A DNA stretch of 29,513 bases from Porticoccus sp041581635 (GCA_041581635.1 JBFICW010000031.1:1-29513), one strand, 5' to 3'; counted from the first letter of the stretch, positions 1 to 5,973 are shown. Made by a program: numbers and translations. The notes: generated from the sequence alone by a model not told the origin.

Positions 1-72
1 ACTAATCAACAGCATCAGCAGCAATAGGCCCAATACCGCCAAATAAAACAAAAACGTGTCCCCGATCACCAT
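1..72 (-). CDS. N-terminal fragment of a small membrane protein, cut by window edge
   Basis: The ATG at 72 overlaps the TGA of the upstream gene (ATGGTGA). The visible 24 residues start MVIGDTFLFYLAVLGLLLLM and form one strongly hydrophobic segment, so this is a membrane protein of unknown length and function. It is the fourth or fifth gene of the leftward phage operon. Position and overlap suggest a phage protein; a holin or similar cannot be asserted. Confidence 0.6.
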   Translation of the reverse strand, partial: MVIGDTFLFYLAVLGLLLLMLLIS

Positions 73-239
73 TGCCGCACCAACAACTGGCGTAACATAG
101 CCAAGTTATCGTCGTGCGCCTGCACAAACTCAAAGCCAAACCCCCGGGTATAACGCACCAGTGTCTTGCGCGTCGTCTTATTGGCATCAATCGCCGCACG
201 AACCGTTTCCGGGCGGGCTATCAAACGTTTTTCAGACAT
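66..239 (-). CDS. Small phage protein, 57 aa, unknown function
   Basis: The ATG at 239 lies inside the last codons of the DUF4406 gene (8-bp overlap, ATGTCTGA), and the stop overlaps the ATG of the next membrane gene, a tight translationally coupled arrangement that supports a real gene despite its size. The protein begins MSEKRLIARPETVRAAIDAN and ends LAMLRQLLVRQW. It is basic and mostly helical in appearance with no motif I recognise. It belongs to the leftward early operon behind the Cro-like gene. Confidence 0.6.
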   Translation of the reverse strand: MSEKRLIARPETVRAAIDANKTTRKTLVRYTRGFGFEFVQAHDDNLAMLRQLLVRQW

Positions 240-621
240 TGGCTACCTCGCGAACTACCATGTCGGGCACATGCTCAGGAAACCGGTAAACCGTCATAAA
301 CAACTTATGAGCCTCATCATGCTCAGCCATTGCGCCTACCGACTGCCCGAACCCCGGCACCATCACCACAGCATCACAGCGACGCATCAGCTCCAGCGTT
401 CCTTCCAGGTAGAATTCATCATTCACATCCACCAGCGCCTCGAAATGCGCGGTATTGGAATGAGGAATCACGGGGTACCAGCCTTTCTCGGCACACAATC
501 GACCCACAAAAATAGCGGCCTGAATATTGGATTCCACCTCGGCACGGGTGCGACCGCGGTAGCGGCCAGCAACATAGATCAGCTTCTTTGGCGACTTGGT
601 GATAATGTTCATGTCAGTCAT
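232..621 (-). CDS. DUF4406-family protein, 129 aa
   Basis: The N-terminal half has YVAGRYRGRT, then a helix with SNIQAAI, then W-YPVIPHSNTAHFE, followed by FYLEGTLELMRRCDAVVMVPG and a late GAMAEHDEAH helix. This is the layout of DUF4406, a small Rossmann-like family related to nucleoside 2-deoxyribosyltransferases and common in prophages. A nucleoside-transfer activity for this protein is inference only. AGGGG lies 5 nt before the ATG at 621, which fixes the start. It sits 8 bp behind the 105-aa gene and overlaps the following 57-aa gene, so it is part of the leftward phage operon. Confidence 0.8.
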   Translation of the reverse strand: MTDMNIITKSPKKLIYVAGRYRGRTRAEVESNIQAAIFVGRLCAEKGWYPVIPHSNTAHFEALVDVNDEFYLEGTLELMRRCDAVVMVPGFGQSVGAMAEHDEAHKLFMTVYRFPEHVPDMVVREVANV

Positions 622-629
622 ATCGGCCC

Positions 630-947
630 CTATAAATCCACGTTCAACTTGCTGGCGACGATCTTGCGCATGTCACCAAGGTGCTTTTCTGTTGCCCGCA
701 TCGCACCGGACGAACCCGCACCCTCCGACGGGCGTAGCCCACATTCCCACAGGCTATCCATGAGCTGCTGCGCGGCTGTCTGCGTGAGGGTGGCAAACGG
801 CTCCTGCCTGATATGATCTTCTGCAACCCTCATAGCCAGCGGCTGCGCATAAGCACAACCCCGGGTGATCTGCTGCAGCCCAAGCAACTCAACCTCATCA
901 CCCCACCGTGTACGGAAAGCGCGAATTAACAATTCGCCGTCACTCAT
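630..947 (-). CDS. Conserved-looking phage protein, 105 aa, unknown function
   Basis: A 105-residue soluble protein. The first 60 residues are helical and the second half carries LMDSLWECGLRPSEGAGSSG followed by a helix with ATEKHLGDMRKIV. The RPSEG-GS-G-x-ATxxHLxDMR pattern resembles small proteins I know from pseudomonad-type prophages, but no function is known to me. It follows the Cro-like gene in the leftward operon, separated by about 340 bp that hold only one doubtful ORF. It is followed after 8 bp by the DUF4406 gene. Confidence 0.65.
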   Translation of the reverse strand: MSDGELLIRAFRTRWGDEVELLGLQQITRGCAYAQPLAMRVAEDHIRQEPFATLTQTAAQQLMDSLWECGLRPSEGAGSSGAMRATEKHLGDMRKIVASKLNVDL

Positions 948-969
948 AACTCACCCCACCCTTCGCGCT

Positions 970-1287
970 TCATAAAACCCCCATTAAAAAAACACGACAC
1001 CGCTCGATTAGCCGATTTAGATTTAACGCCCCCGGCATTAGCCCGCACCGGCTGGCAAGAATATTCAGGGGACCAACCGGGAAGACATCGAGCGCACCTC
1101 TACCTGTCGCATGGCAGCCAAGGAGTTGGAGCGCCCCATTGGAATGCTGGATATAGACACATACCCAACAAGGTATTAAAAAAAATGCCGACCACCGGTA
1201 CAGTGAGCAGCATGAAAGAATCAACAAGAGCAGCGCGCCAACGGACGCAGGGAAAAACAAGCGGGATAGCAGCGCTGATCTCATCAT
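970..1287 (-). CDS. Doubtful 105-aa ORF with hydrophobic N-terminus
   Basis: This fills the gap between the Cro-like gene and the 105-aa phage gene. The ATGATG start directly follows the TAA of the Cro-like gene, and residues 10 to 48 are strongly hydrophobic (two possible membrane segments), after which the sequence is rich in Cys, Leu and Arg and does not look protein-like. There is no clear Shine-Dalgarno. On the opposite strand the stretch near 1110-1180 reads MAAKELERPIGMLDIDTYPT in an open frame to a TAA, which may be a remnant of another gene. Either may be spurious; no other feature is visible in these 340 bases. Confidence 0.25.
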   Translation of the reverse strand: MMRSALLSRLFFPASVGALLLLILSCCSLYRWSAFFLIPCWVCVYIQHSNGALQLLGCHATGRGALDVFPVGPLNILASRCGLMPGALNLNRLIERCRVFLMGVL

Positions 1288-1557
1288 TTACGCCGCGCTC
1301 TGGCTGTGAGCGGGTGCCGGGAAGATGTCGGGGCGCAGATCGTACGGGCTCACCCGCTCTTCCACCGCCTTCGACATCGCAGTCACATACTCAGCAGGCG
1401 GCACGGGACTCATGCGGTCGCGGTTCAACCATCCCCACACATGACCCTGCCGCAGACGTGGTGCCAGCGCATCCGAAAGGTGCGGTTTCATCTTCTCAAC
1501 AAGCGCGGTCTGGCCACCGGCCAGATCAACACACTTTTGAATAGCAGACTTAGACAT
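1288..1557 (-). CDS. Cro-like regulator, YdaS type, 89 aa
   Basis: Starting at the ATG at 1557 (MSKSAIQKCVDLAGGQTAL) the protein has the compact helix-turn-helix of YdaS/Cro-like proteins: AGGQTALVEKM as the first helices, GHVWGWLNRDR as the recognition region and PPAEYVTAMSKAVEERVSPYDLRPDIFP at the C-terminal end. A longer frame begins at 1668 but the leftward promoter (-10 at 1587-1592) would start the transcript downstream of it, so the short start is preferred. By position it plays the Cro role: first gene of the leftward operon, divergent from the CI-like gene, with operators between them. Confidence 0.8.
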   Translation of the reverse strand: MSKSAIQKCVDLAGGQTALVEKMKPHLSDALAPRLRQGHVWGWLNRDRMSPVPPAEYVTAMSKAVEERVSPYDLRPDIFPAPAHSQSAA

Positions 1558-1585
1558 ATCGTGACCATTTGTAATCTCTGGCCAC

Positions 1586-1632
1586 AATACTACCTGAGTA
1601 TTTTTTGTGTCGTCAAGAAATACTTGGGTAGT
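1586..1632 (-). promoter_or_regulatory. PR-like leftward promoter with two operators
   Basis: Reading leftward, TTGACG (1616-1611), an 18-bp spacer and TAGTAT (1592-1587) form a promoter for the Cro-like gene. A 17-bp palindrome AATACTACCTGAGTATT (1586-1602, 6-bp perfect arms) covers the -10. A related site AATACTTGGGTAGT (1619-1632) lies immediately upstream of the -35. The reverse complement of the first site contains TACTCAGGTAGT, which recurs exactly at 4030-4041 in the second control region. CI and Cro binding is inferred by analogy to lambdoid phages. Confidence 0.7.
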
Positions 1633-1667
1633 TTGTTTAACTACTACAGCGGTATTAGTATTCGGCA
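1633..1667 (+). promoter_or_regulatory. PRM-like promoter, probably giving a leaderless cI transcript
   Basis: TTGTTT (1633-1638), a 17-bp spacer and TAGTAT (1656-1661) point rightward. A start site 7 nt after the -10 would be the A of the CI start codon at 1668. No Shine-Dalgarno precedes that ATG (ATTCGGCA). A poor -35 plus a leaderless repressor message is the known lambda PRM arrangement. The sequence GCGGTATT within the spacer resembles a weak half operator. Confidence 0.5.
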
Positions 1668-2012
1668 ATGAATCTAGGCGGCAGAATAAAGCAACGCAGA
1701 AAGGAGCTTGGCTGGTCCCAAGAGGAGCTCGCCCAAAAAAGCGGCATTGGCCAGGGCACCATCAGCAAGATGGAGCGCACCGATCAGGAAACCACCACTT
1801 TTCTCGTTGAGCTGGCCGAAGCACTCGGGGTGAGCGCCACCTGGCTCAGAACCGGCAAAGCCGATACAGCCAAAAACGCCAGCAACACTATTGGCGAACC
1901 ATCAGCGCACTACAACCTCAACGAGAAAACCCTTAAGCGCATCGAAGCAATTGAAAATGCGCCCGCAGAAGTGCGAGCCGCTCTGGATCGAATGCTTGGT
2001 CTAGAAGACTAA
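1668..2012 (+). CDS. CI-like XRE-family repressor, 114 aa
   Basis: Residues 4 to 60 are a classic HTH_3/XRE domain: IKQRRKELGWSQEELAQKSG, then GQGTISKMERTDQETTTFLV and LAEALGVSATWLRTG. The C-terminal 50 residues (NEKTLKRIEAIENAPAEVRA) are a short helical tail, probably for dimerisation. There is no LexA/S24 autocleavage domain, so RecA-dependent self-cleavage is not expected and induction would need another route such as an antirepressor. It is divergent from the YdaS/Cro-like gene across shared operators, as expected for the lysogeny repressor. The message may be leaderless. Confidence 0.85.
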   Translation: MNLGGRIKQRRKELGWSQEELAQKSGIGQGTISKMERTDQETTTFLVELAEALGVSATWLRTGKADTAKNASNTIGEPSAHYNLNEKTLKRIEAIENAPAEVRAALDRMLGLED

Positions 2013-2100
2013 CGTCGCCCCCATCCAGCACCCGCTGAACAAAATCCCACTCATCATCTGTGATGATCTGCACAAAAACTTCCAACTGCTGACGATCCAA
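1933..2100 (-). CDS. Possible 55-aa protein antisense to the cI 3' end
   Basis: A TTG at 2100 has a strong Shine-Dalgarno (AAGGAGAG) a few bases upstream. The 55-residue product begins (M)DRQQLEVFVQIITDDEWDF and continues with a short acidic helical sequence ending in LLRAHFQLLRCA, which looks protein-like. It overlaps the last 80 bp of the CI-like gene on the other strand. The good ribosome site is the main support; unusual start codon and antisense overlap argue for caution. It could be translated or could act only as an antisense transcript. Confidence 0.35.
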   Translation of the reverse strand: MDRQQLEVFVQIITDDEWDFVQRVLDGGDVSLLDQAFDPERLALLRAHFQLLRCA

Positions 2101-2122
2101 AATCCCTCTCCTTCCATATCCA

Positions 2123-2168
2123 TTTGCAATAAGTACCGAAACGGGAAACACTTTGCAATAACATTGCA
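2123..2168. repeat. Direct repeat TTTGCAATAA and palindrome TGCAAT-aac-ATTGCA
   Basis: TTTGCAATAA occurs at 2123-2132 and 2152-2161, 29 bp apart. The second copy is part of a perfect 15-bp palindrome at 2154-2168 (6-bp arms, 3-bp centre). These lie upstream of the second HTH gene and next to its paired TGTCAC operators, so a regulatory role is likely but the binding protein is not known. Confidence 0.45.
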
Positions 2169-2173
2169 GCCCC

Positions 2174-2224
2174 TGTCACAGATCCCGTGACAACTTCATC
2201 AACGCTGTCACGGATGACGTGACA
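2174..2224. promoter_or_regulatory. Paired 19-bp palindromic operators of the second HTH gene
   Basis: TGTCACAGATCCCGTGACA (2174-2192) has 6-bp perfect outer arms. TGTCACGGATGACGTGACA (2206-2224) has 7-bp perfect arms around GATGA. The centres are 32 bp apart, about three helical turns, so two dimers would sit on the same face. They end 13 bp before the ATG at 2238 and so fit autoregulation by the HTH protein encoded there. They are unrelated in sequence to the CI/Cro operators. Confidence 0.65.
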
Positions 2225-2237
2225 AAAGGCCATAAAC

Positions 2238-2558
2238 ATGACGCCCGGGAACCGAGTCCGCCGGGCAAGGACGCAGAACGGTTTAACCCTTCGAGAGCTT
2301 GAAGACAAAACAGAACAGCTGGGGCACAAAGTGTCGCGCAACATATTGAGCAAAATAGAACGCGACCAATACAACAGCCTCAGCATTCCCCAGATCACCA
2401 CCCTCTGCCTCGCACTCAGCATGAGTGCAGATTGGTGGTTCCTGGGAGACAAACAGCCCGCCTACGCCATTGGTAGGCAAGCCGCAAAACTGGATGAAAA
2501 AGACAGGCAGCAAGTGCTGCAGATGATCGATACCCTCAAGAGGATCGCAGAGGAATGA
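2238..2558 (+). CDS. Second XRE-family regulator, 106 aa
   Basis: HTH domain in residues 5 to 65: RVRRARTQNGLTLRELEDKT, RNILSKIERDQYNSLSIPQI and LCLALSMSADWWFLG, followed by a short helical tail (DEKDRQQVLQMIDTLKRIAEE). It resembles small XRE repressors found beside phage repressors and in antitoxin loci. An AAAGG ribosome site lies 8 nt before the ATG. Two matched TGTCAC...GTGACA palindromes sit just upstream. It is downstream of and in line with the CI-like gene and overlaps the following zinc-ribbon gene by ATGA. What it controls besides itself is unknown. Confidence 0.8.
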   Translation: MTPGNRVRRARTQNGLTLRELEDKTEQLGHKVSRNILSKIERDQYNSLSIPQITTLCLALSMSADWWFLGDKQPAYAIGRQAAKLDEKDRQQVLQMIDTLKRIAEE

Positions 2559-2725
2559 ACCTGAATCCACTCCGCGCAAAGCTGGCAAAGCTCCTGTGGC
2601 GAGCAATCCGCCACAAACACAAATGGCGCTATCACTGCCAGTCAGATGACGCCGGCAGCGTATTCTGCTGCGCCCGCTGCGGGATGCTATCGGGGAACAA
2701 GTCAGGATTTATTGGGTATGAGTGA
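2555..2725 (+). CDS. Small zinc-ribbon-like protein, 56 aa
   Basis: The ATG at 2555 overlaps the TGA of the HTH gene (ATGA), so it is translationally coupled. The product begins MNLNPLRAKLAKLLWRAIRH with a basic amphipathic helix, then HKWRYHCQ and FCCARCGML. The single Cys, the CC and the CxxC-type CARCG suggest a small zinc-binding knuckle. No function is known to me. It is the last rightward gene before the two leftward genes of the immunity region. Confidence 0.6.
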   Translation: MNLNPLRAKLAKLLWRAIRHKHKWRYHCQSDDAGSVFCCARCGMLSGNKSGFIGYE

Positions 2726-2729
2726 CCAG

Positions 2730-3038
2730 CTATTTGCTATAGGCCTCAACGCAAGCCAAATAGGCCGAATTGGCAAAATCGGATACAGACCTCTGCTGAT
2801 GCGCCTCAGTAGAAAACCTGGGCTTTTTATAGGCCGCCACAACCAGCATGCGCACCGCAGGCTCACCATCCGCAATCTCCATCATCCTTGGCATATCAGC
2901 ACCAAGCTGGCGATTCTCCATGATGGCTGCCGCTGTCTTGTGCACCTCAGCACAAAGTTCGTCACCCTTCTTCGGCGATTCAGCAAAACAACCCAAAGAG
3001 ACAACCAGCAGATAAACAAACAAAATCCTTTTCCACAT
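2730..3038 (-). CDS. Exported phage-associated protein, 102 aa
   Basis: Starts MWKRILFVYLLVVSLGCFAE, a clear signal peptide with likely cleavage after CFA. AGGGG lies 7 nt before this ATG (3038), better spaced than for the ATG two codons upstream. The mature part is about 83 residues with two cysteines (LCAEV near its start and ACVEAY near its end) that could form a disulfide, and conserved-looking helices MPRMMEIADGEPAVRMLVV. It follows the VasI-like gene by 27 bp and is likely co-transcribed with it. A periplasmic protein in an immunity region could act in superinfection exclusion, but that is inference. Confidence 0.65.
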   Translation of the reverse strand: MWKRILFVYLLVVSLGCFAESPKKGDELCAEVHKTAAAIMENRQLGADMPRMMEIADGEPAVRMLVVAAYKKPRFSTEAHQQRSVSDFANSAYLACVEAYSK

Positions 3039-3065
3039 TTCCATACCCCTAATTGAACCGCCCCA

Positions 3066-3974
3066 TCACCACCCACAAGCATCACGAACAGGCGCCAAAG
3101 CGGCCTCGACCCCAGCTAGATTAAACACCGCCGTACGGGGGTTTTCATTATACGGCGTTGTAGCAGCCACATATTGATCGGCACCAACCAGCGATGCCGC
3201 GAACTTGTACGCAGATCCACCAGGGCGATAGAAAAGCGCCTTTTTGTCAGTAGAAACGCCCCACTTTCGCTTTACTACCGCCTTGCCACCAAGCCGCTCA
3301 GATACCCACTTCCAGTCATCGTAAACATCTAGCGAATCATCCCCAAGGTACTCACCCCAGTCGATAAACACGTCCGTGGCGTTATCTTTACATCGCACCC
3401 ATAACACAATGGGCTTGCCCCACTTCGAGGCCCCGCTACCAGCAACATTCTTGGCGATATACACCATTTTCTGGGTGAGGCTATCCTCATAGGAGCCAAG
3501 CTCCCAGCTCCCAACATCGTGATAATCGACAAAACTCCCAACCTCGCTTTTGACCAGAGCATCCCCCACAAAATACAGGCTATATGTTCCCTCAGCGTCA
3601 CCAAGCTTGCGCCGGAACACCCCATCAACAACACGGTAACGGCCAACCTCAGACTCTGTGCAGCTTTGCGGGTATGCCAAATTAGTAAAACTGACCGCCC
3701 CATTGCGCTGCAAAGCAGACTCATACTTAACGCACTCGGGGGAAGAAGCAATTAGGGGCTTGGCTGGTGTTGCAGAAGGCGACAGCGCAGCAACACTCTT
3801 GCGTGTATCTTTATCGCTGAATGCGGCAACCAAAACCAGTAACAGCACACCAAGAAGTACGACAGACGCACAACCGGAACTGCGCTTGACATTAAGCGGG
3901 TTGCCACAATGCGGACACTGCCCCGCCTTACTAGAAACCTCGCCGCCACATTCCTTACACTGAACAATCGCCAT
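3066..3974 (-). CDS. Zinc-ribbon, membrane-anchored protein with VasI-like domain, 302 aa
   Basis: Three parts. Residues 1 to 30 are a zinc ribbon (VQCKECGG...GQCPHCG, two CxxC pairs). Residues about 35 to 55 are one transmembrane segment (ASVVLLGVLLLVLVAAF). The rest would be periplasmic, and its last 130 residues resemble the VasI/TagO family associated with type VI secretion: PIVLWVRCKDN-TDVFIDWGEYLG, then STDKKALFY and TPYNENPRTAVFNLAG to the end. GGAGGG lies 4 nt before the ATG at 3974; an upstream ATG at 4016 has no such site. Its promoter must overlap the PL-like operator region, so the phage repressor may control it. No secretion genes are nearby, so a secretion role here is doubtful. 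Confidence 0.7.
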   Translation of the reverse strand: MAIVQCKECGGEVSSKAGQCPHCGNPLNVKRSSGCASVVLLGVLLLVLVAAFSDKDTRKSVAALSPSATPAKPLIASSPECVKYESALQRNGAVSFTNLAYPQSCTESEVGRYRVVDGVFRRKLGDAEGTYSLYFVGDALVKSEVGSFVDYHDVGSWELGSYEDSLTQKMVYIAKNVAGSGASKWGKPIVLWVRCKDNATDVFIDWGEYLGDDSLDVYDDWKWVSERLGGKAVVKRKWGVSTDKKALFYRPGGSAYKFAASLVGADQYVAATTPYNENPRTAVFNLAGVEAALAPVRDACGW

Positions 3975-4026
3975 ACGCCCTCCATTGCATTTCCCGCAAT
4001 TATGCCACCAGCCCATTACAAAAAAT

Positions 4027-4077
4027 AACTACTCAGGTAGTTGACGTATAAATACCCTGGTATTACTATTCAGGTAG
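4027..4077 (+). promoter_or_regulatory. PL-like rightward promoter with three operator sites
   Basis: TTGACG (4041-4046), a 17-bp spacer and TACTAT (4064-4069) form a near-consensus promoter. Three operator-like sites cover it: AACTACTCAGGTAGTT (4027-4042, 6-bp arms) over the -35 edge, AATACCCTGGTATT (4051-4064, 6-bp arms) in the spacer, and TACTATTCAGGTAG (4064-4077) over the -10. TACTCAGGTAGT is identical to the operator core beside the Cro-like gene. This promoter would drive the operon from 4094 and probably the integron cassettes beyond it. Confidence 0.75.
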
Positions 4078-4093
4078 ATAAACGAGGTGACAC

Positions 4094-4762
4094 ATGCAAA
4101 CCAACCCCACCACAGACCGCCACCTGCCCCTGCGCATGAACCACGTCGTCGTGCAGGGGCCGCAATTCACCTTGCTCGAAAAGCGCCGCATCGCCATGGC
4201 CTTCAACGGCGTCGCCAGAGACAAAGAACAAGCCGCAGCAGAAGGCGTTAGCCCCACCGCCATCAAAAAATGCTGGGAACACATCGCCGACAAAATGAAC
4301 CTCCAATGGGGCCACCGCAGCCGTGAGCACACCATGGCCGAACTCTGCCGCCGCCACCTCGTCGAATTCCTTTGCATCATCCTACTCATACTGCCAGCCA
4401 TCATGGCCTACAACGGTGCCGACGACCTCGAACTGTTGCGCAAACGCCGTGGCGGCAGACGCAGCAGGGGCAGGTTCGACACCAGTATCGCCCTCGACAT
4501 CGACACCCTCGACGAAATCACCGACTGGCCCGCCTGGCTAAACAACCAACAACAGCGCCAGCAACACAGCCAACAAGCCGCGCAGACCACCCAAACACTC
4601 GCGCTGGCCTGCACACCACTCGCCAGCATCGCCCTGGGCGTCGCCACCGGCTTCACACTGTTCATCATCGGCCCGCAACACCCCATTTTCCCCGCCGAAC
4701 TTGCCGCCGAAACACTCGGTGCAACTGTTGGGCTCATCACCCACCGAAAAACCAATTTCTGA
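4094..4762 (+). CDS. LuxR/GerE-type HTH protein with membrane segments, 222 aa
   Basis: First gene behind the PL-like promoter, with GAGGTG 4 nt before the ATG. Residues 26 to 88 resemble a GerE helix-turn-helix: FTLLEKRRIAMAFNGVA, KEQAAAEGVSPTAIKKCWEHI and a final helix with RSREHTMAELCRRHLV. A hydrophobic segment follows directly (FLCIILLILPAIMAY), and a second near residues 168 to 192 (LALACTPLASIALGVATGF). Between them is a Gln-rich stretch (NNQQQRQQHSQQAAQ). It therefore looks like a membrane-tethered DNA-binding protein. By position it is the counterpart of an early regulator such as lambda N, but no antitermination motif is visible. Confidence 0.6.
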   Translation: MQTNPTTDRHLPLRMNHVVVQGPQFTLLEKRRIAMAFNGVARDKEQAAAEGVSPTAIKKCWEHIADKMNLQWGHRSREHTMAELCRRHLVEFLCIILLILPAIMAYNGADDLELLRKRRGGRRSRGRFDTSIALDIDTLDEITDWPAWLNNQQQRQQHSQQAAQTTQTLALACTPLASIALGVATGFTLFIIGPQHPIFPAELAAETLGATVGLITHRKTNF

Positions 4763-4772
4763 GGAGCATGCC

Positions 4773-4907
4773 ATGACAAACATCATCCCCATGCCAACCA
4801 ACAAACGCCTTGCCGGAAAAATCGCCCTGCGCATCGCCCAACGCCTGCGCGAAGCAAACCCCAATACGCGGGTTATCTATCGGCGTAAGGGCAAGAGAGC
4901 GGGTTGA
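4773..4907 (+). CDS. Small basic phage protein, 44 aa
   Basis: GAGGAG stands 6 nt before the ATG at 4773. The product, MTNIIPMPTNKRLAGKIALR and then QRLREANPNTRVIYRRKGKRAG, is highly basic and could bind nucleic acid. It follows the HTH membrane protein by 10 bp and precedes the KilAC-like gene by 3 bp in the rightward operon. Function unknown. Confidence 0.6.
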   Translation: MTNIIPMPTNKRLAGKIALRIAQRLREANPNTRVIYRRKGKRAG

Positions 4908-4910
4908 GAA

Positions 4911-5201
4911 ATGAAACACCTCAACGGCATCGACATCCGGCAAGCAGCACCAGCCCTTAACAAAAGCCACCACCAACTCCTGCGCGAGCTCGCCGACATG
5001 GGCGCTATTCGCAAAACCAGCTTCGGGTGGACAGCCGACCAAACGTACCACCAGCGCGGACTACTAAAAACCGACACCAGGCAACACCAATACCGCACCG
5101 AAATGGGCGCCCCCATTAAGAGAATCTACACCGTCGTGCTAATCACCGGTGACGGCCTCAGCTGGCTGCAAGACAAATTCAACACAGGGACAAAACAATG
5201 A
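4911..5201 (+). CDS. KilAC-like phage protein, 96 aa
   Basis: The layout resembles the C-terminal KilAC domain of phage antirepressors: an N-terminal helix-turn-helix like part (IDIRQAAPALNKSHHQLLRELADMG), a middle part (YHQRGLLKTDTRQHQY) and a late strand-rich part (KRIYTVVLITGDGLSWLQDKF) that matches the usual V-T-x-G-x-x-x-L end. It would be a free-standing KilAC domain without an N-terminal Bro or Ant domain. An antirepressor would fit the CI-like repressor lacking an autocleavage domain, but this is inference. It overlaps the next gene by 4 bp (ATGA). Confidence 0.6.
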   Translation: MKHLNGIDIRQAAPALNKSHHQLLRELADMGAIRKTSFGWTADQTYHQRGLLKTDTRQHQYRTEMGAPIKRIYTVVLITGDGLSWLQDKFNTGTKQ

Positions 5202-5440
5202 AACGCTTTGAAATCAACCGGCACTTCCCCCGCTTCGGCTACCAGCACCACCCCGAAATAGCCGCCGAACGTCGCGCCGAATTACACCGCGACATCGAAA
5301 CCTACCTCAAAGCTGGCGGGAAAATCGAGAAAATACCCACCGGTTTGAGCGGGCTTAACAAAAACGCCATGAGCGCCCACTACGCCGAACAACGCGCCCA
5401 AACCGCAAAACGCGGTGCGCGCGCCACAGCAGGGGCGTGA
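5198..5440 (+). CDS. Conserved-looking phage protein, 80 aa
   Basis: Starts at an ATGA overlap with the KilAC-like gene. The product is soluble, with an N-terminal MKRFEINRHFPRFGYQHHPE, a helix ERRAELHRDIETYLKAGGKI and the element GGKIEKIPTGLSG, a pattern I have seen in short phage proteins of unknown function. The C-terminal tail is Ala/Arg-rich. It ends 1 bp before the following gene. No function assigned. Confidence 0.65.
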   Translation: MKRFEINRHFPRFGYQHHPEIAAERRAELHRDIETYLKAGGKIEKIPTGLSGLNKNAMSAHYAEQRAQTAKRGARATAGA

Positions 5441-5441
5441 C

Positions 5442-5684
5442 ATGAACAACAAGCGCTGCCTCGCGGGCATCCACCTAAAAACCAACGCCTTGGAAGTTAT
5501 CGCCTCTCTTGGCGACCACTTGGATGAACACCTCAAAGACATCGAGGAATCAGGGTGCTACGCCATCGTCGCCGACATGGAACTGGCCAAAGAAGCCTGG
5601 GGCAAAAAAATAGACTCCCCAACAGACCTCATCAAAACCGCCAGAGACAACAATGAAATGGAGAACGCACCACTATGCACCTAA
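5442..5684 (+). CDS. Small acidic phage protein, 80 aa, unknown
   Basis: The ATG at 5442 follows the previous stop by 1 bp (TGACATG). The 80-residue product begins MNNKRCLAGIHLKTNALEVI and is acidic and helical in the middle (HLDEHLKDIEESGCY). No motif recognised. Its end overlaps the starts of two alternative downstream frames (5653 and 5675). It belongs to the rightward early operon. Confidence 0.6.
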   Translation: MNNKRCLAGIHLKTNALEVIASLGDHLDEHLKDIEESGCYAIVADMELAKEAWGKKIDSPTDLIKTARDNNEMENAPLCT

Positions 5685-5973
5685 CCACAAATACCCCGAT
5701 ATCAAAATCCCGTGCCCTCATACCATCGAATCTGATGCCAACTACCGCATCTGCAAAAACCTCAGCGGCACCCACTACCACGCCTGGGCACCCAGCAAAC
5801 CACAGCCAAACGACCCAAGCCACTACTACCCAAGCAGCACCGGAAAATGGCACTGCATCGGCACCTACACCGGCCCAACCGCCAGCCAGGACGCGCGCCA
5901 CGCCTGCCGACAGCATCACACTCAGCAGCGAGCAAATAAAAAGCCTGCAACACACCATCAACACACTGCGTGA
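5653..5973 (+). CDS. Alternative overlapping frame, 106 aa, His/Pro/Tyr-rich
   Basis: This frame overlaps the 5675-6073 frame almost completely. In its first 80 codons it has the C-ending codons typical of the neighbouring phage genes and reads like a real protein (YPDIKIPCPHTIESDANYRI, then KWHCIGTYTG). After about 5900 it degenerates into Gln/His-rich sequence. It may be a true gene, or the 5' half of a gene broken or joined to the other frame by a +1 shift. Confidence 0.35.
   Translation: MKWRTHHYAPNHKYPDIKIPCPHTIESDANYRICKNLSGTHYHAWAPSKPQPNDPSHYYPSSTGKWHCIGTYTGPTASQDARHACRQHHTQQRANKKPATHHQHTA

Noticed and set aside
2..199. 65-aa leftward ORF at the window edge
   Set aside because: Cys/Arg/Trp-rich sequence in a frame overlapping two better-supported coupled genes (66-239 and 1-72).
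166..816. 216-aa rightward ORF
   Set aside because: It is the antisense of the DUF4406 gene and the next phage gene, is His/Pro-rich and has no ribosome site.
2646..3056. 136-aa rightward ORF
   Set aside because: Antisense to the exported-protein gene, which has a signal peptide and a good ribosome site.
4372..4776. 134-aa His/Arg-rich ORF inside the LuxR-type gene
   Set aside because: Low-complexity shadow frame; the 4094-4762 frame has the ribosome site, domain structure and promoter.
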